64,000 bases of DNA from Flavobacterium sp. WC2421 (GCF_040822115.1 NZ_CP162004.1:682001-746000); one strand, 5' to 3'. Counted from the stretch's first letter, positions 43,056 through 56,100 are shown. Notes: generated by a model not told the origin, from the letters alone. Translations and numbers: made by a program.

Positions 43056-46000
43056 TTAATTAATCACCTTTTTGGTAACAACCTTCCCGTTTTGAAGTGC
43101 TACTTTAACTAATAACATTTGTTGAGTAGCTCTCAAATTTAAAATCATCAATTCTTGTGAGTTTACATTCCTTTTGTGAAAAACCTCTTTTCCAGTAACA
43201 TCCGAAATGATTATTTCATCAATTAATTCAGTTGAAGAAGCAACTTTCATCTGTTTATTTTTTATTGAAACTATAACTTGAGTATTTAATTTATCAAAAT
43301 CAGTAATTCCTAATGACTTATTAACATAAATCAAGTTAAAACGGTCATTAAAAGTACCTGCCACTGAATTAAAATTATAAGGTGTGGCTTTTATATTATG
43401 AACCACATTTAATAACTTATCTTCTAGATAAATATTTTGGCCATCTAGAAACAAACCGTCTACATGATCAATAGCAATTGTAGCATTTCCATTGGTATTA
43501 ATGGAATATCCTAATGGTACTGTGTCAGAATCCAAAAATGGTAAACCTTTACTTTGTATGGCCAATTTATCAGTTCCTATTAAACTATATAATAAAAAAG
43601 GAACAGTATCGTCAAACACATAACTATCATAACCTCTATCATAACCATCAGTTGCATTTTCAATATACCCAACCAAAGCTTGACTAACATTTGAAGAACT
43701 ATTTGTCAAGTTTAACCAAATCCTGTGTTTTTCAAGTTCCTTTATTTTATTGTTATTTTTAACTTTATAAAAATTGGTGTTATTACTTGTTTCTCGCATG
43801 GTATTATTAAACTTCAATGATCCAGCTATTTCATTTTGTATAATAAACCCTTGACCAGAGGCAATAAACTCTGTTGGCGAATTATTGTTTCCAGTACCTG
43901 TATTACCCGCGGCACCCCCTAGTAAATTATAATAATAATAATCAGTTGCGCTAAAATCATTACCAACCAAACGATTATTATGGGACCAAAAATATAGGGT
44001 GCCTTCTAAAGTATTCGTTGGATTCGAAATGGGGTCATAAAGGTTTTCGTTAATAAAATCTGTGGCATTAATTGCAGATGGATATGGATTCCCCACTAAA
44101 CTTAAACCCACATCGCCTGGTGGAGTTGTAACTGCCACAGTTATGTTTCCGTTATTAGGAACTCCAACAAATTGATTTGAGGTCACCATCGGTACTGTGC
44201 TTGAAGTGTTTTCAGGAGCTCGAATGGCATAACCTTTCCCTAGTTCGAAAACGGAAGTTGAAGGGTTTAAAATTGTAAATGTATCATTCATACTATTATA
44301 GGAGAAAAACTTATCTCCTTTTGTCAGTGGTGAAAAATCAAGTAAAGTTTGTGAACTAGTTGTTGGAGAGCACCAATAGGTTATATCATAGTATAACATT
44401 GGGGTCGTATTTCTTTTTACATTAATATTTCCGCTATTCGATCCTGTATATGTCGTTTGTAACAAACTGGCATTATTTTCAAAAGTAAGTGTGCCAGGAC
44501 TTGCTACGGTAACAGCGTCTCCAACTGATAACGTAAAACCATCTTTTACCGTAAGATCTCCTTTTGTAACAGTAAGCGTATTGGCAATATCAATATCACT
44601 ACCCATTGTATAAACTCCCCCCGTACCAGAAAACAAAAGATTAAAATAACTTCCAGTTGTAACGGTTTGAGATGTTCCGTTATATTCAACTGTACCAGAA
44701 GAAAAAGGTTTGGCATTTGAAATCCCTGAAAAACGAATTGTACCATTCATAGATACAACAGAAGCAAAAATTAATGTTCCTCCTCTCATATCTATAACTG
44801 AACTAGGAGCCAAAACATTTAATGCACTAGTAGTCAAATTATACCCATTCATATCAAAAACAGGAGTACCGCCATTATTAATATTCAATTGTCCACCAGT
44901 TACTATATTACCAGAAGCCGTTTGTGTTCCAGAAGTATTGTATATTTCTATTGCCGGTGAGGCATTATATGTTCCAGACACAATTTTTTGCCCTCCAGTT
45001 CCATTGGAATAAAACACTGTATTTACCCAGGTTTTCCCTGAAGGAAGGGGAAGACTAGAAGTATTTAGTGTTATGATTTTTCCAGCACCAGTATTAGAAA
45101 ATGAACCGCCATCGTTTAAGGCAAAAGCCCCCATATTTAAAACCGATGTACTAACATTATTATTCAAAATATTTTTTACACTAATTCCTATTGATGTAGT
45201 CAATGGATTCACTGTTTTAGAGTTCGTTAAATTATTGAATGTAGTTATACTAGATCCTCCAATAGACTGAGCAATCGTTCCATTAAAATTGACTGTGCCT
45301 GTGTTCGCTACGAAGGCCCCATTATTTGTCCAATTCCCTTTTATTGCTAATGTATTTGAACCTGATACCGTTAAAGTAGCACCTGTTTTAATTGTAATGT
45401 TTTTGCAAATTCCACCAGCTGCTCCTATAATTGGTTGATTAGTATTTACTCCTATACTTACATCTGTTGTTGCTGTAGGAACACTTCCACCACACCAATT
45501 AGAAGGGGTATTCCAATCGGTACTAGTAATACCAAGCCAGGCTCCAGTCAAACAAGAGGTTAATACATTTACAACTCCAGTTGTAGAAGATCCAAACCAT
45601 GTCCCGTTTATATTTGTAGCTGCGGAACCAGTTCCACCCCATGAACCTATAGCAGTTTGTAGTACTCCTCCTAAAGTTAATGAACCTGAAGTTGATGCTG
45701 TCCCATTTAATAATAAAGCCACCGCAGTATCCTTAATTTCAAAATCTCCTGAAATAGTAGTTGTTCCTGTAAATGTTTTATTACCTGAATTACTCAAAAG
45801 TAGATCCCCATAATTCTTAACCGCCACTGTTTGTGCTGTTCCATTATAATCAACAGTACTATCTACATCCAAAAAAGTTGTCGAAAATACAGGAAAAAAA
45901 CTTGTCCCACTTATTTGTAAGGTACTAAAATCTAAAACCGTAAGAGTTGAACCTCCAGAAATAGAAAAACCTCCTGTGTTTAAAGTTGCATCACTATCAA

Positions 46001-48185
46001 TAATAAGAGGAACATTTGCATTAAAAACTTTATTTGCATTTGCTGTTATAACTCCTGTATTCGTTACAAATACACCTCCAGTTGATGTAAATGGTGTTTT
46101 CCATTCTAGGCCTGTACCTTGAGCTGATGTTCTATTGTATTGTAAAGTGGCAGCAGAACCATAAGTAGGTATTGCTGATACAGTTGCAGCACCTTCCATA
46201 GAAAGGATTCCATTTATTGTTGGCAATCCAGTAAGTGTTTTAACTCCTGAATTTGAAAATGTAAGATTATTAAAGGTGGAGGCTGTTGCCAATGTTTGAG
46301 TAGCTCCGCCAAAATTCACAGTTCCAGTTCCAGCCACAAAATTTGCCCCAGTACCCATCCAAGCAGTTGTTGTTGAAGAGTTTACATTAAAAACACTTGA
46401 ACCACCATTTAAAATTCCGGCAGTTAAATTAACATCCCCAGAAAAAGTATGCGTTAGTCCAGAACCTAAATTCAAATTCCCGCCCGTACCATTAATAGTA
46501 AATCCAGCTCCATTTACATTTCCTCCCAAAGTAGCAGTACCTGCTGTTTTAGTCATAGACACTAATCCCGTTGTGGTAAAACCAGCAATACTTTGGGTAG
46601 TCATTGTATTAGCAATAATAATTGGAGAACTACCTGCGGTAAATAATCCACCATTATTTATAAAATTACCTCCAAGGGTTAAACCAAAATTAGCTGTCGC
46701 TAGCTTCGCCCCATTATTGATGGTCAAAGGTATAGATGCATTAAAAACCTTGGCTGCATTAAGTGTTATAACTCCAGTATTAGTTATATTAACACCGCCT
46801 GTAGCTATAAAAGAACTTATCCATTCTTGTCCAGCAGTTCGGGCAGTTGCCGTATTGTATTGTAATGTAGCCGATGCGCCATAGCTTGGAATAGCAACTG
46901 AGGGAGAAACGGGCACAGTTGCCGTTCCTTCCATAGAAAGAATCCCATTAATAGTATTAGCACTTGGCAATGATTTTATTCCTGAACCCGAAAAAGTAAG
47001 ATTATTAAATACTGGGTTTGATGCAGAAACAGTTTGGTTTCCAGCCGCCCCAAAATCAACGGTTCCAGTACCAGCCGTAAATAAACTTCCAGTTCCGCTC
47101 CAAGCAGTTGTACTTAAAAGGTTTGCCTTTATAGTACTAGAACTTCCGTTTAAAATTCCTGCGGTTAAAGTTACTCTTCCTGAAAAAGTGTGAACTAGTC
47201 CTAATCCTAAATTTAATGTTCCTCCTGTTCCGTTAATAGTTAAAGCTGCTCCACTAACATTAGATGTAAAAGTTGCTATTCCTCCCGTTTTTAACATACT
47301 CACAGTACCAGTTGTAGTAAAACCTTGAATCGATTGACTAGCAGTACCTGTAAAAAAAACTTGTGCAGTTCCTAAAGCAACAGTACCAGAATTAGAATAA
47401 TTCCCTCCTAAATACAATCGCCCTACTGTACCTCCTGTACCAGTATAAGTCATAGCACCTGAATTAGAGAAACTACCTGCCGTTGTGGTAATTCTCCCCG
47501 TTGTTCCAATAGTAAAACTTCCAGTATTTGTATTTAAAAAATTCCCTGTTGAAATGTTTAATTGTCCTGATGTCGTAAGATTAACCAATCCATTATTCGT
47601 AAAATCTCCTGTGAGTGTTGTCACACTTGTTGTCCCAGCAATTGTTCCATTATTAGTAATAAAACCGGTTACATTCAATGCTCTACTATTAATATCTAAT
47701 GTTACCCCATTATTAATAGTCAAATTTGCAATCAAGGTAGATGCTGAAACAGTTACTGTATTAGCACTAGAACCATTACCGATTGTAATATTAGGTCGAA
47801 CACCTGTTGGCGTTAAAATACCAAAAGTGGCCGTCCCCGTAAACAATACTGTCCCAGGACCGTTGACTCCGTTAGTAGTAGTCCCGCTGTTAGAAAAAGT
47901 TCCCGAAACGGTTAAAGTTTGTCCATTATTTACAACTAACTTACTTGTAGTATTGCTTAGACTAAGGTTTGTAATACTAGTTGAAACCGTAACCGTAACT
48001 GTATGTCCTGTAACAATAGTTACGTTATCCGTACTAATTGGAACTATTCCACCTACCCAAGTTGAGGCCGTTGACCAATTTCCATTTCCAGCGCTTGTTA
48101 TAGTTGCTGCATTAGCAAATGAAACTGTTAACAAAAAATACAAAACTAAAAAAGATCTTATGTTAGAAAGTAATTTTATATTCAT
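43056..48185 (-). CDS. Giant T9SS surface protein 1, tandem beta-repeat type
   Basis: A 1709-residue exported protein. The start at 48185 (MNIKLLSNIRSFLVLYFLL) gives a signal peptide and follows the -7 box. The body to about residue 1250 is Thr/Asn/Gly/Ser-rich beta structure. Two long units start with QSI.GFTTTG and contain INGTGG.LNLG, LTAGILNG, INGILSMEG and TNTGVIT, repeating every 247 residues (741 bp). Such sequence suggests a right-handed beta helix or a stack of beta units. The C-terminal about 450 residues are the shared module of the four giant proteins and end in a T9SS sorting domain (VTGKEVFHKR to the end). Probably an adhesin or matrix protein; ligand unknown. Confidence 0.9.
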   Translation of the reverse strand: MNIKLLSNIRSFLVLYFLLTVSFANAATITSAGNGNWSTASTWVGGIVPISTDNVTIVTGHTVTVTVSTSITNLSLSNTTSKLVVNNGQTLTVSGTFSNSGTTTNGVNGPGTVLFTGTATFGILTPTGVRPNITIGNGSSANTVTVSASTLIANLTINNGVTLDINSRALNVTGFITNNGTIAGTTSVTTLTGDFTNNGLVNLTTSGQLNISTGNFLNTNTGSFTIGTTGRITTTAGSFSNSGAMTYTGTGGTVGRLYLGGNYSNSGTVALGTAQVFFTGTASQSIQGFTTTGTVSMLKTGGIATFTSNVSGAALTINGTGGTLNLGLGLVHTFSGRVTLTAGILNGSSSTIKANLLSTTAWSGTGSLFTAGTGTVDFGAAGNQTVSASNPVFNNLTFSGSGIKSLPSANTINGILSMEGTATVPVSPSVAIPSYGASATLQYNTATARTAGQEWISSFIATGGVNITNTGVITLNAAKVFNASIPLTINNGAKLATANFGLTLGGNFINNGGLFTAGSSPIIIANTMTTQSIAGFTTTGLVSMTKTAGTATLGGNVNGAGFTINGTGGNLNLGSGLTHTFSGDVNLTAGILNGGSSVFNVNSSTTTAWMGTGANFVAGTGTVNFGGATQTLATASTFNNLTFSNSGVKTLTGLPTINGILSMEGAATVSAIPTYGSAATLQYNRTSAQGTGLEWKTPFTSTGGVFVTNTGVITANANKVFNANVPLIIDSDATLNTGGFSISGGSTLTVLDFSTLQISGTSFFPVFSTTFLDVDSTVDYNGTAQTVAVKNYGDLLLSNSGNKTFTGTTTISGDFEIKDTAVALLLNGTASTSGSLTLGGVLQTAIGSWGGTGSAATNINGTWFGSSTTGVVNVLTSCLTGAWLGITSTDWNTPSNWCGGSVPTATTDVSIGVNTNQPIIGAAGGICKNITIKTGATLTVSGSNTLAIKGNWTNNGAFVANTGTVNFNGTIAQSIGGSSITTFNNLTNSKTVNPLTTSIGISVKNILNNNVSTSVLNMGAFALNDGGSFSNTGAGKIITLNTSSLPLPSGKTWVNTVFYSNGTGGQKIVSGTYNASPAIEIYNTSGTQTASGNIVTGGQLNINNGGTPVFDMNGYNLTTSALNVLAPSSVIDMRGGTLIFASVVSMNGTIRFSGISNAKPFSSGTVEYNGTSQTVTTGSYFNLLFSGTGGVYTMGSDIDIANTLTVTKGDLTVKDGFTLSVGDAVTVASPGTLTFENNASLLQTTYTGSNSGNINVKRNTTPMLYYDITYWCSPTTSSQTLLDFSPLTKGDKFFSYNSMNDTFTILNPSTSVFELGKGYAIRAPENTSSTVPMVTSNQFVGVPNNGNITVAVTTPPGDVGLSLVGNPYPSAINATDFINENLYDPISNPTNTLEGTLYFWSHNNRLVGNDFSATDYYYYNLLGGAAGNTGTGNNNSPTEFIASGQGFIIQNEIAGSLKFNNTMRETSNNTNFYKVKNNNKIKELEKHRIWLNLTNSSSNVSQALVGYIENATDGYDRGYDSYVFDDTVPFLLYSLIGTDKLAIQSKGLPFLDSDTVPLGYSINTNGNATIAIDHVDGLFLDGQNIYLEDKLLNVVHNIKATPYNFNSVAGTFNDRFNLIYVNKSLGITDFDKLNTQVIVSIKNKQMKVASSTELIDEIIISDVTGKEVFHKRNVNSQELMILNLRATQQMLLVKVALQNGKVVTKKVIN

Positions 48186-48225
48186 ATAGTGTTGATTTTT
48201 AACACACATCGTGCATTATTTCATA

Positions 48226-48233
48226 CAAATATA
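48226..48233 (-). promoter_or_regulatory. -7 promoter box of giant T9SS gene 1
   Basis: TATATTTG on the minus strand, 40 bases before the ATG at 48185. It lies only 16 bases upstream of the alternative start at 48209, supporting the shorter frame. The rest of the 324-bp spacer to the next gene holds only that gene's terminator. Confidence 0.6.
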
Positions 48234-48475
48234 ATTCATTTCATCACACGATTTATTTATTAAGAAAAATCCGCTGCTAGTTAAACGTGTTTTTTAAAAT
48301 TTATCCTATCATGCAGGTTTGCAATACCGTTTTTGGTTTGCCTATTGAATACAAACAAGTAGTATTAAATAATAAAACATACCGCATTAACCAAAAAAAA
48401 ATGATTTAAATCAAAAGTATGTTCTAACTATTAAATTCAAATAGTAGTCACATCTCATATTCCAAAATTATATTA

Positions 48476-48510
48476 TAAAAAAACCCATTATGAGTACACA
48501 TAATGGGTTT
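48476..48510 (-). terminator. Terminator of giant T9SS gene 2
   Basis: 12-bp perfect stem AAACCCATTATG / CATAATGGGTTT with a 6-base loop and T-run on the minus strand. Confidence 0.9.
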
Positions 48511-48533
48511 CTACATAAATTCTTATTTATAAT

Positions 48534-51500
48534 CTAATACACAATTTTTTTATTTACTGTTTGTCCGTTTTGCAAAACTACTTTCACAATTAGAGCTTGA
48601 TCAGTAGGACCTAAATTAGGTATCGTATATTCAATATTATCAACTTTTATTTTTTTATAAAGTTGTTTTCCAGAAAAATCATAAACAAATATTTTATCTA
48701 TAAGATCATCTGAAGATTTAATTTGTATTTCTTTGTTTTTATTCGAAATTACGACACCATATTTCAAATTCTCAAAGTCATCTGTTGCTAAAGTTTTATT
48801 ACTATAACTTAAAATAAAACGCTCATTAAAAACCCCATCTTCTGTTTTAAATAAATAGGGAGAGTTTTTTAAATTATGAGTTGTATTAAGTAGTTTGTCT
48901 TCTAAAAACACCTCTTTATCAACTAATGATCCATCCACCTGACCAATTGCGATTTCAAAGTCACCCACTATGGTTGAACTGTATCCAAGTGGCACCTCAT
49001 CGGCTTGATCAAACGGTAACGCTCTTCCTTGAATAACTAAATTCTTATCCTGATTAATACTATAAAAATCTAAATATTCATTAGAATCAAAACTTTCTCC
49101 ATCAAAAGCAGAGTCATATTCATTTGTTGCGTCAGTTATATAACCAATTAGAGTTTGTTTAAAAGCTCCTTGAGTATTAGTTAGATTTAACCAAACACGA
49201 TCTTTTTCAATAGGCTTTTCTGTTTCGTATTTAGCGTTTTTTATTTTAAAAAATTGTTGATTAATTCCTGAACCGTCAGCTATAGTTGTTCCGGAAAGAC
49301 GCATTGAATTAGAGAATGTAACTGGGTTAGTACCTAAACTGGTTGTAAAGAACGATTGTCCTGCAGCAATATTACCAGTAGGAACAGTTCCTCCGCTAGT
49401 GGCTACTGCACCAGTCCCATTATAGGACGCATAATCATCCGAAGTGTAAGCATAAGCCCCAGAACCTGCGGTTCCGTTTGATATGTTTGAAGCCAATTGA
49501 ATAGCTGTATTATGTGTCCATATATAAATTGTTCCTTCAATGTTTAAATTATTACCCGACAAAAACAGCGCTCCATTTATCGCAGAAGGGTATGGATTCC
49601 CTACCAGATTAGAAGTTCCTGTTGGTCCAATTGGTAGGACAATTTTTCCATTATTTGGAACCCCCACAAAAGTGGCTTGATAAACCGAGGGTGGTGATGA
49701 TGAAAACCCTTGGTTTCCATTAATAATGTACCCTTTTCCTGGTTGCATAATCGCTGAAAATTGTTCTCCTGCCCAATTTTCTGGTGTAGCAAAGTCATTA
49801 TATGAATATGCTAACCCTGATGAATAAGAAGGTGATATATTTAAATTTTGCCCTGTAACTGGCGATGACCAATACGTATAATCCGAATTAATAACCGAAG
49901 AAGTATTTCTGATATAATTTATAGTTCCAGTATTTACTGAAGCATCATTTACTTGTACTAAACTGGCACTGTTTTCAAAAGTTAATTTTCCACTACCTAA
50001 AACAGTTACCTCATTAACTATTTTCATGGTTCTTCCTGTCTTAATAACTACATTTTTACTTCCAGACACGGTACAAGAACAACCATTTACATCAGCATCT
50101 ACACTGTAATCTCCTGCAAATATAATTTTATCACTAAGTGTTGGAGCTATTCCACTTGACCATACAGTCCCGTTCCATGAATTTGTACCATTCACCTTTA
50201 TCATGACTACGGCGGATGTACTACTTAAAGTACATGAAGTTACTGTTCTTCGAAACCAAGTTGTTTGTGTAATGGACCCTGTAGTATAATTGATTGTATT
50301 ATTAGTACCCGTAGCGGCAGAAAATCCTGTTGTAGCACTTGTGGTACTACTTTCCCAAAGATAAGCATAAGTACCTGTTCCTCCACTTGGTATAGAACCA
50401 GTTAGGGTAGCTTTAGATCCATTACAAATAGGTTCTATATAAGATGCCAAAATATACACTTTCTTTACAGTTCCAACACAGGGATCTCCAAAAACTCCAT
50501 TGGTGGCAGGAATTGTAGCCGAATTATTTCCTAATAAATACCCTTCCGTTACAGATTGACTAGAGGTAGCATGGCAACTTCCTATAGTAAAATTTGGGGA
50601 GGTCCCACCTGGAGTTCCGTAACTTGCGAATGCAACATTCGAAAAATAAGTCCCTAAAGGAGCTGTAAGCAAAGCATTACCACCTTCTGCAGCTGTAGCG
50701 CTCACTTGTCCAGAAGTTCCACTACTAAAAGACAAACTATTATTACTTAATGATGGGTTTACCGTCACTGTTGTAGATATACAAGATGTTGAATTACAAC
50801 TGCCCTCATACCTAACATAATAGGTTGTTGTAATTGTTGGCGAAACACTTATCGTATTTCCTGAACCAACTAATGTCACTCCACAAGATCCTGAGTACCA
50901 CTTTGCACTCGCTCCACCGCCTAATGTCCCGCCACTAACAGTTAACGAAGTAGAGCTTCCAACGCAAATAGTTGTTGGTGCAGTAATTGTTGTTGGAACA
51001 GCTGAAGATGTACTTAGTGTTATACTTCCAACTGCGCTTACATTTCCGCAACCTCCAGTCAATTGAATCGAATAACTATAAGTCCCTGCAGCATCGGTTG
51101 GTGTACCGCTTATTGTAATTGTGTTTGATGCCCATACCGCTTTCACACCAGCTGGCAAACCATTAGCCCCAATTACATTATTATTTGAAATCCCTGTTGC
51201 TCCTGTTGTTGTATGCGTTATATTAGTCATACTAGTTCCTGAGCAAACAGTTGGGCTAGAAGATGCTGTACTAGCAGTATTATTTGAAATTGTTGCTGTA
51301 CAAACACTTGAATAAGATATCCCTGAGCATGGTGAATTTTGAACTACAGCTCTATAATATGTAGTCTGTGTTAGACCTGAAATATTTATATTATTACTTG
51401 TTGTTACTATTGTCGTTGGAGCTGTTGCAAAATTATCAGTAGAAGATTCCCATCGAATTGGCGTTCCCACTTGACCAGACAAGGCTATGTTTGCAATATA

Positions 51501-52619
51501 TGTATTAGCACATCCGCTTACGTTTGAGGGTAGCGTACCTCCTGCACTAGACGATGCGATAGAAACATATAAATATTTACCTCCTCCACCATTACCACAG
51601 CCATTAACCGACTGCACGTTGATATTACCTGCAGTTGCCGTTGCGCTAAAAGTTACACTTGCTGAAAGTCCATCAGCTGCTGGCGTTATTGTAGCTCCAC
51701 TACCACTATATAACCAAACATAAGAAGAAGAATATACATCTGGAGTTATTGTGTACGTTGTTGTTGAATTTTGACATTGAGAGTTTGAGCCTGATAAGCT
51801 ATTTGGTCCTGCACCAGGTCCATTTGAAACATATACTGTTCTTGTTGCAGTGTATGTTGTACATCCACCTGAACCACCTATTGTATATGTAATAACTGCA
51901 GTACCAGCTGATTTACCCGTAACTAAACCACTAGATGCGTTAACAGTAGCAATACCTGTATTACTACTTGACCAGGTTCCTCCAGAAACTGTTGAACTAA
52001 ACGTAGAAGTTGTTGTCCCGTACGTACATAAGTATTGGGTACCAGACAAGGTACCTGCGCTAATTGGACAACCTTTTAAAGTAACATCATCAATATATAA
52101 TACCCTATTAGTATTATTTGAATTAGAATCTTTGTAAATTGCAATCCAAACTTCAGAATTATTATTAGCAGAAGCTGGTAAAGTAATACTTGTTTTTGTA
52201 ACATTAGATGTTGTAGGCGTATAGGACGTAATTATAGTACTTGTTGTAGCGCCTTTATCAGAACTTACCAAAACTAAAAAAGATCCAATACCATTATTAC
52301 TAATACTATTACAATATGAGAATATCATATTTTCATAACCTGTCGTATTTACTGTAAACAAATAATAATCCCCTGTGTTCCAATTAGATCCTGCCAAAGA
52401 TCTACTTCCACTGCATGGATTACTATTGCTAATCAACGCGTTTGAAACACCATTTTGAGCTATCGATGGAGTCCCAACGGTATTATTAATATTTGGATTA
52501 TAGGAACCTTCAAAGTCATATTGAAAAAGAGTTGTTTGACTGAAAGAAACATTAGAAATTATTAAACAAATAATACAAAAAATTATTTTCTTATTAATTA
52601 AAAGTAAAATTCTATTCAT
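48534..52619 (-). CDS. Giant T9SS surface protein 2, Ig-like type
   Basis: A 1361-residue exported protein with a signal peptide ([17 protein letters not shown]). An N-terminal jelly-roll-like domain (about 28-185) with [11 protein letters not shown] precedes Ig/PKD-like repeats rich in Ser, Thr and Gly with paired Cys (for example [19 protein letters not shown] and a [15 protein letters not shown] segment). From about residue 850 the shared C-terminal module runs to the T9SS sorting domain ([11 protein letters not shown] to the end). It shares [18 protein letters not shown] and VIQGRALPF with its three relatives. Probably surface-anchored or secreted; binding target unknown. Confidence 0.9.
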   Translation of the reverse strand: MNRILLLINKKIIFCIICLIISNVSFSQTTLFQYDFEGSYNPNINNTVGTPSIAQNGVSNALISNSNPCSGSRSLAGSNWNTGDYYLFTVNTTGYENMIFSYCNSISNNGIGSFLVLVSSDKGATTSTIITSYTPTTSNVTKTSITLPASANNNSEVWIAIYKDSNSNNTNRVLYIDDVTLKGCPISAGTLSGTQYLCTYGTTTSTFSSTVSGGTWSSSNTGIATVNASSGLVTGKSAGTAVITYTIGGSGGCTTYTATRTVYVSNGPGAGPNSLSGSNSQCQNSTTTYTITPDVYSSSYVWLYSGSGATITPAADGLSASVTFSATATAGNINVQSVNGCGNGGGGKYLYVSIASSSAGGTLPSNVSGCANTYIANIALSGQVGTPIRWESSTDNFATAPTTIVTTSNNINISGLTQTTYYRAVVQNSPCSGISYSSVCTATISNNTASTASSSPTVCSGTSMTNITHTTTGATGISNNNVIGANGLPAGVKAVWASNTITISGTPTDAAGTYSYSIQLTGGCGNVSAVGSITLSTSSAVPTTITAPTTICVGSSTSLTVSGGTLGGGASAKWYSGSCGVTLVGSGNTISVSPTITTTYYVRYEGSCNSTSCISTTVTVNPSLSNNSLSFSSGTSGQVSATAAEGGNALLTAPLGTYFSNVAFASYGTPGGTSPNFTIGSCHATSSQSVTEGYLLGNNSATIPATNGVFGDPCVGTVKKVYILASYIEPICNGSKATLTGSIPSGGTGTYAYLWESSTTSATTGFSAATGTNNTINYTTGSITQTTWFRRTVTSCTLSSTSAVVMIKVNGTNSWNGTVWSSGIAPTLSDKIIFAGDYSVDADVNGCSCTVSGSKNVVIKTGRTMKIVNEVTVLGSGKLTFENSASLVQVNDASVNTGTINYIRNTSSVINSDYTYWSSPVTGQNLNISPSYSSGLAYSYNDFATPENWAGEQFSAIMQPGKGYIINGNQGFSSSPPSVYQATFVGVPNNGKIVLPIGPTGTSNLVGNPYPSAINGALFLSGNNLNIEGTIYIWTHNTAIQLASNISNGTAGSGAYAYTSDDYASYNGTGAVATSGGTVPTGNIAAGQSFFTTSLGTNPVTFSNSMRLSGTTIADGSGINQQFFKIKNAKYETEKPIEKDRVWLNLTNTQGAFKQTLIGYITDATNEYDSAFDGESFDSNEYLDFYSINQDKNLVIQGRALPFDQADEVPLGYSSTIVGDFEIAIGQVDGSLVDKEVFLEDKLLNTTHNLKNSPYLFKTEDGVFNERFILSYSNKTLATDDFENLKYGVVISNKNKEIQIKSSDDLIDKIFVYDFSGKQLYKKIKVDNIEYTIPNLGPTDQALIVKVVLQNGQTVNKKIVY

Positions 52620-53048
52620 ATGGCATTTTTAAAAAAATTGGGAGTAAATTCTATATATAATTCTTCTAAATAGTCCATTTTATTTTTCTAAAAAAAACAA
52701 AACCACATAGATTTTAGCAATATCGCTTGTCATTTTATGAATTATAAAATTTAATCGGCAATAAGCGTTTAAATCCGATTAAGAACAGGTTTTGAATGGA
52801 TTGAAAAAAAAATCGCACAAAATAAACATTCAGTGTTTGCTTTTTTTATCAATAAATTTTAAATTCATTAAAATGCAATAAAGAGAGCTCATTATTTTAA
52901 TTATTATAAACACCAGTTCATTTTGTTGTAAAACAAAACGCGTTTACAACCAACCTCTATTAATACTAATTTTCTAATAAAAACTGTAATCAAAAAATAG
53001 TAGTATAAAAAAGTTAACATATAAGTTTAAAAAAAATCTATAAATAAA
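52620..53048. other. Intergenic region between giant T9SS genes 2 and 3
   Basis: About 430 bp of AT-rich DNA with no gene or RNA recognised. It should contain the promoter of gene 2, but no clear TAnnTTTG box was found. Confidence 0.5.
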
Positions 53049-53079
53049 AATCCCATCTTGTTCAAAACAAAATGGGATT
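53049..53079 (-). terminator. Terminator of giant T9SS gene 3
   Basis: Imperfect stem AATCCCAT..TTGT / ACAA..ATGGGATT with T-rich sequence on the minus strand, 23 bp beyond the stop codon. Confidence 0.75.
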
Positions 53080-53102
53080 AGATATATACTTTTTTAAAAA
53101 TT

Positions 53103-56100
53103 TTAGTTTATCATTTTTTTATGGATTATTTCTCCTCCTTGCAAACTTACCTTTATTAACACTGTTTGCTTAGCTGAAAGTAAGTTTAGAATAATTAGTT
53201 CTTTATTATTCACATTGGCTTTCTTATAAATTTGCCTTCCTAATAAATCATAAATTACTACCGTATTGATATTTTCAACTGATGAATTTATTTTTACTTC
53301 TTTATTTTTATTTGAAATTAAAACTCCTTTTTCAAGTATATCAAAATTATCAGTTGCAAGCATTTTATTAGTATAACTTAACACAAAACGATCATTAAAA
53401 GTACCTGTTTCAGTTTTAAAATTATAAGCAGATTCATTCAAGTTATGAATACTATTAGTTACATTATCTTTTAAATAAATGGCTTTACCAGCAAATAAAC
53501 CATCAACCTGATCAATATTTATAGTAAATTCTCCTGAAATGGTGGAACGATAACCTAAAGAAATGGTGTCCGAATCTTCAAATGGTAAAGCTCTACCTTG
53601 AATTACCAAATTTTTATCTTTATAAACACTATAAAAATCAATAAATTCATTCCCGTCATAACTTTCCCCATCATATCCACTATCAAAATCATTTGTGGCT
53701 CCTGAAATATACCCTACTAATGTTTGCTTAAATGCACCTTGAGTATTTGTCAAGTTTAACCAAATTCTGTTTTTTTCAATCACCTCAACTGATTTAGAGT
53801 TTGACGCATTTTTAAAAAACTGAGAATTGTCTAGTTTCACTCCTAATACATCCACTCGCATGCCATTATTAAATGTTGCTACTTGACCACTAGCAACACT
53901 AGTTGCAAAAAAAGACTGCCCTGATGTTATTTTTCCAGATGGGATACTTGAAGTATTAAAACCTAAAGTAGTAGCTGGAGTTCCAACGCCAACACCTCCT
54001 GTAAAATTATATGATGCATAGTCATTAGAGGTATAAGCATAAGCTCCAGAACCAGCACTTCCATCAATAATGTCTGAGGCTAGTTGAATTGCTGTATTAT
54101 GTGTCCAAAAATAAATAGTTCCTTCTAGAACAGCACTATTTGCAGATAAAAACAAATCAGCGTCCAATGCTGATGGATAAGGATTTCCAATCAAGTTTGA
54201 AGTATTTACTCCTCCAATGGGAATTTTAATTATTCCATTATTAGGAATACCTACAAAAGTAGCAGAAAAAGGGGATGGAAATGGAGGTAAAGGTGGTGCA
54301 TATTCTGGCCCTCTAACTATATATCCTTTTCCAGGTGCCATAACTGTTCCTGAAGATTCTTGCCTCCAATCCTCAGGACTGGCAAAAGCATCATATGAAT
54401 ACATCTTTCCTGCTAGTGTATTTGGGGATAAAGCTCCCAAAGTACTCCCAGAAACTGGCGAAGACCAATAAACATAATCGGTATTTATAATTGCCGGGGT
54501 TATTCTATTGTAATTTATATTTCCAATATTGGTAGCCGAATTATTAATTTGTACTAAACTTGCATTGTTATTAAAATTAAGCGATCCGCTTGAAATAGTA
54601 ACCCCATTAGTTATTTTCAAAGTAACTCCAGAATTAACGGTAACGTTTCCGGAATTCACTTGGCAAGAACATGCTTCCATATCTCCTGCTATAGTATATG
54701 ACCCATTAAATATAAGCGCTTGAGCACTTGTAGGAGGACCATTTGTCCATGATCCATTCCAAATAGCAGCTGCTGGAACAGTCATTGTAACTATATTTGA
54801 AGTTGCTGGATTAGTTATTGCACAAGTTGTATTAGAAGTCATTATTACTTTTATCGCATCTCCATTAGACAAGGTTGAAGAGGTATAGGTTGAAGAGACA
54901 GCTCCACTTATTAAAGTTGCTCCATTATACCATTGGTAAGTTGGCGTTGTACCTCCATTGATTGGTGCAGCTGTAAAAGTTACTGATGTTCCTGAGCAAA
55001 TCGCTCCCAATGGAGAAGCTACAATACTTACACTCGCTGGTGAATTTGGGTTCACTGTCATAATTAGAGTATTTGAAGTTGCTGGACTAGCTGTTACACA
55101 AGTTGCATTTGAAGTCATTATTACTTTTATAGCATCACTATTAACTAACGTTGAAGATGTATAGGTTGAAGATGTCGCTCCGCTTATTATTGTTACTCCA
55201 TTATACCATTGGTAAGTTGGATTTGCGCCTCCGTTTATTGGTGTAGCTGTAAAAGTTACTAATGTCCCTGAACAAATCGCTCCTAATGGAGAAGCCACAA
55301 TACTTGCACTTGCAGGTAAGTTAGGATTTACAGTAACCGTAGCACTTCCTGAAATTGTGCTAGAACAATTAGGTGTACTTTGATAAGTTGCACTGACTAA
55401 ATTATAAAGAAAAACACCAGTAGCAGTTGTTGCAACTGGTACATTTACATTACTACTGGCACTTATATTAACAGTTTGATTAGAACCTCCATTTATATTA
55501 TAAATAACTGTAATAGCCACAGTTCTAGGATTTGTAAAAGTGATATTAGGAGATGAAGCACCAGCACAAACAGTTGTTGAACCACTAATTGTTGCATTAG
55601 CCATAGGTCTAACAATTAAATTAGCCCCAGCATTTATAATACCACTGGTTCTGGTACACGTCGCATTTGATATTGAAACTATAGTATACCCAGTATTGGA
55701 TGTAGGACTATCCCCTGGCGTAAAACTATAAGGCGAAGCAGTTGGTATTGAGACTGTAAATTGTTGTAAAGTGGTATCATTTTTATAAGTTATACTGTAT
55801 GGGGTTGTAAAAGTGGTATCATCTGCATCATATATCAGTTGTGGACTACCTCCAGTACAAATAGTACTCGCTATAAAACCATTACTTATATTATTAGGAA
55901 AAGTATTAACTGTGATAGTCACAGCTGTTGTATATGCTGAATAAAAAGTAGTTCCTTGAACAACCGATTTCGTTCTTCGTTTATAGCTTGTTGTTGAAGA
56001 TAAAGCAGGTGGGGAATATGTAGCTGCCGTTTCTGAACCTATAGTAACATAGCTACCACTGGCATTCGTTTGCCATTCATAGGTAATTGTCCCAGAACCT

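Noticed and set aside
47485-48189. Long + strand open frame (234 codons) opposite giant T9SS gene 1
   Set aside because: Antisense shadow of low-complexity Thr/Val/Asn-rich repeats; the minus-strand frame has signal peptide, domains and a sorting signal. The same applies to the other + strand frames within 44.7-56 kb.
54781-55332. CRISPR-like direct repeats
   Set aside because: The repeat is coding, 276 bp long and in frame; no short repeat-spacer pattern or cas genes occur in the window.
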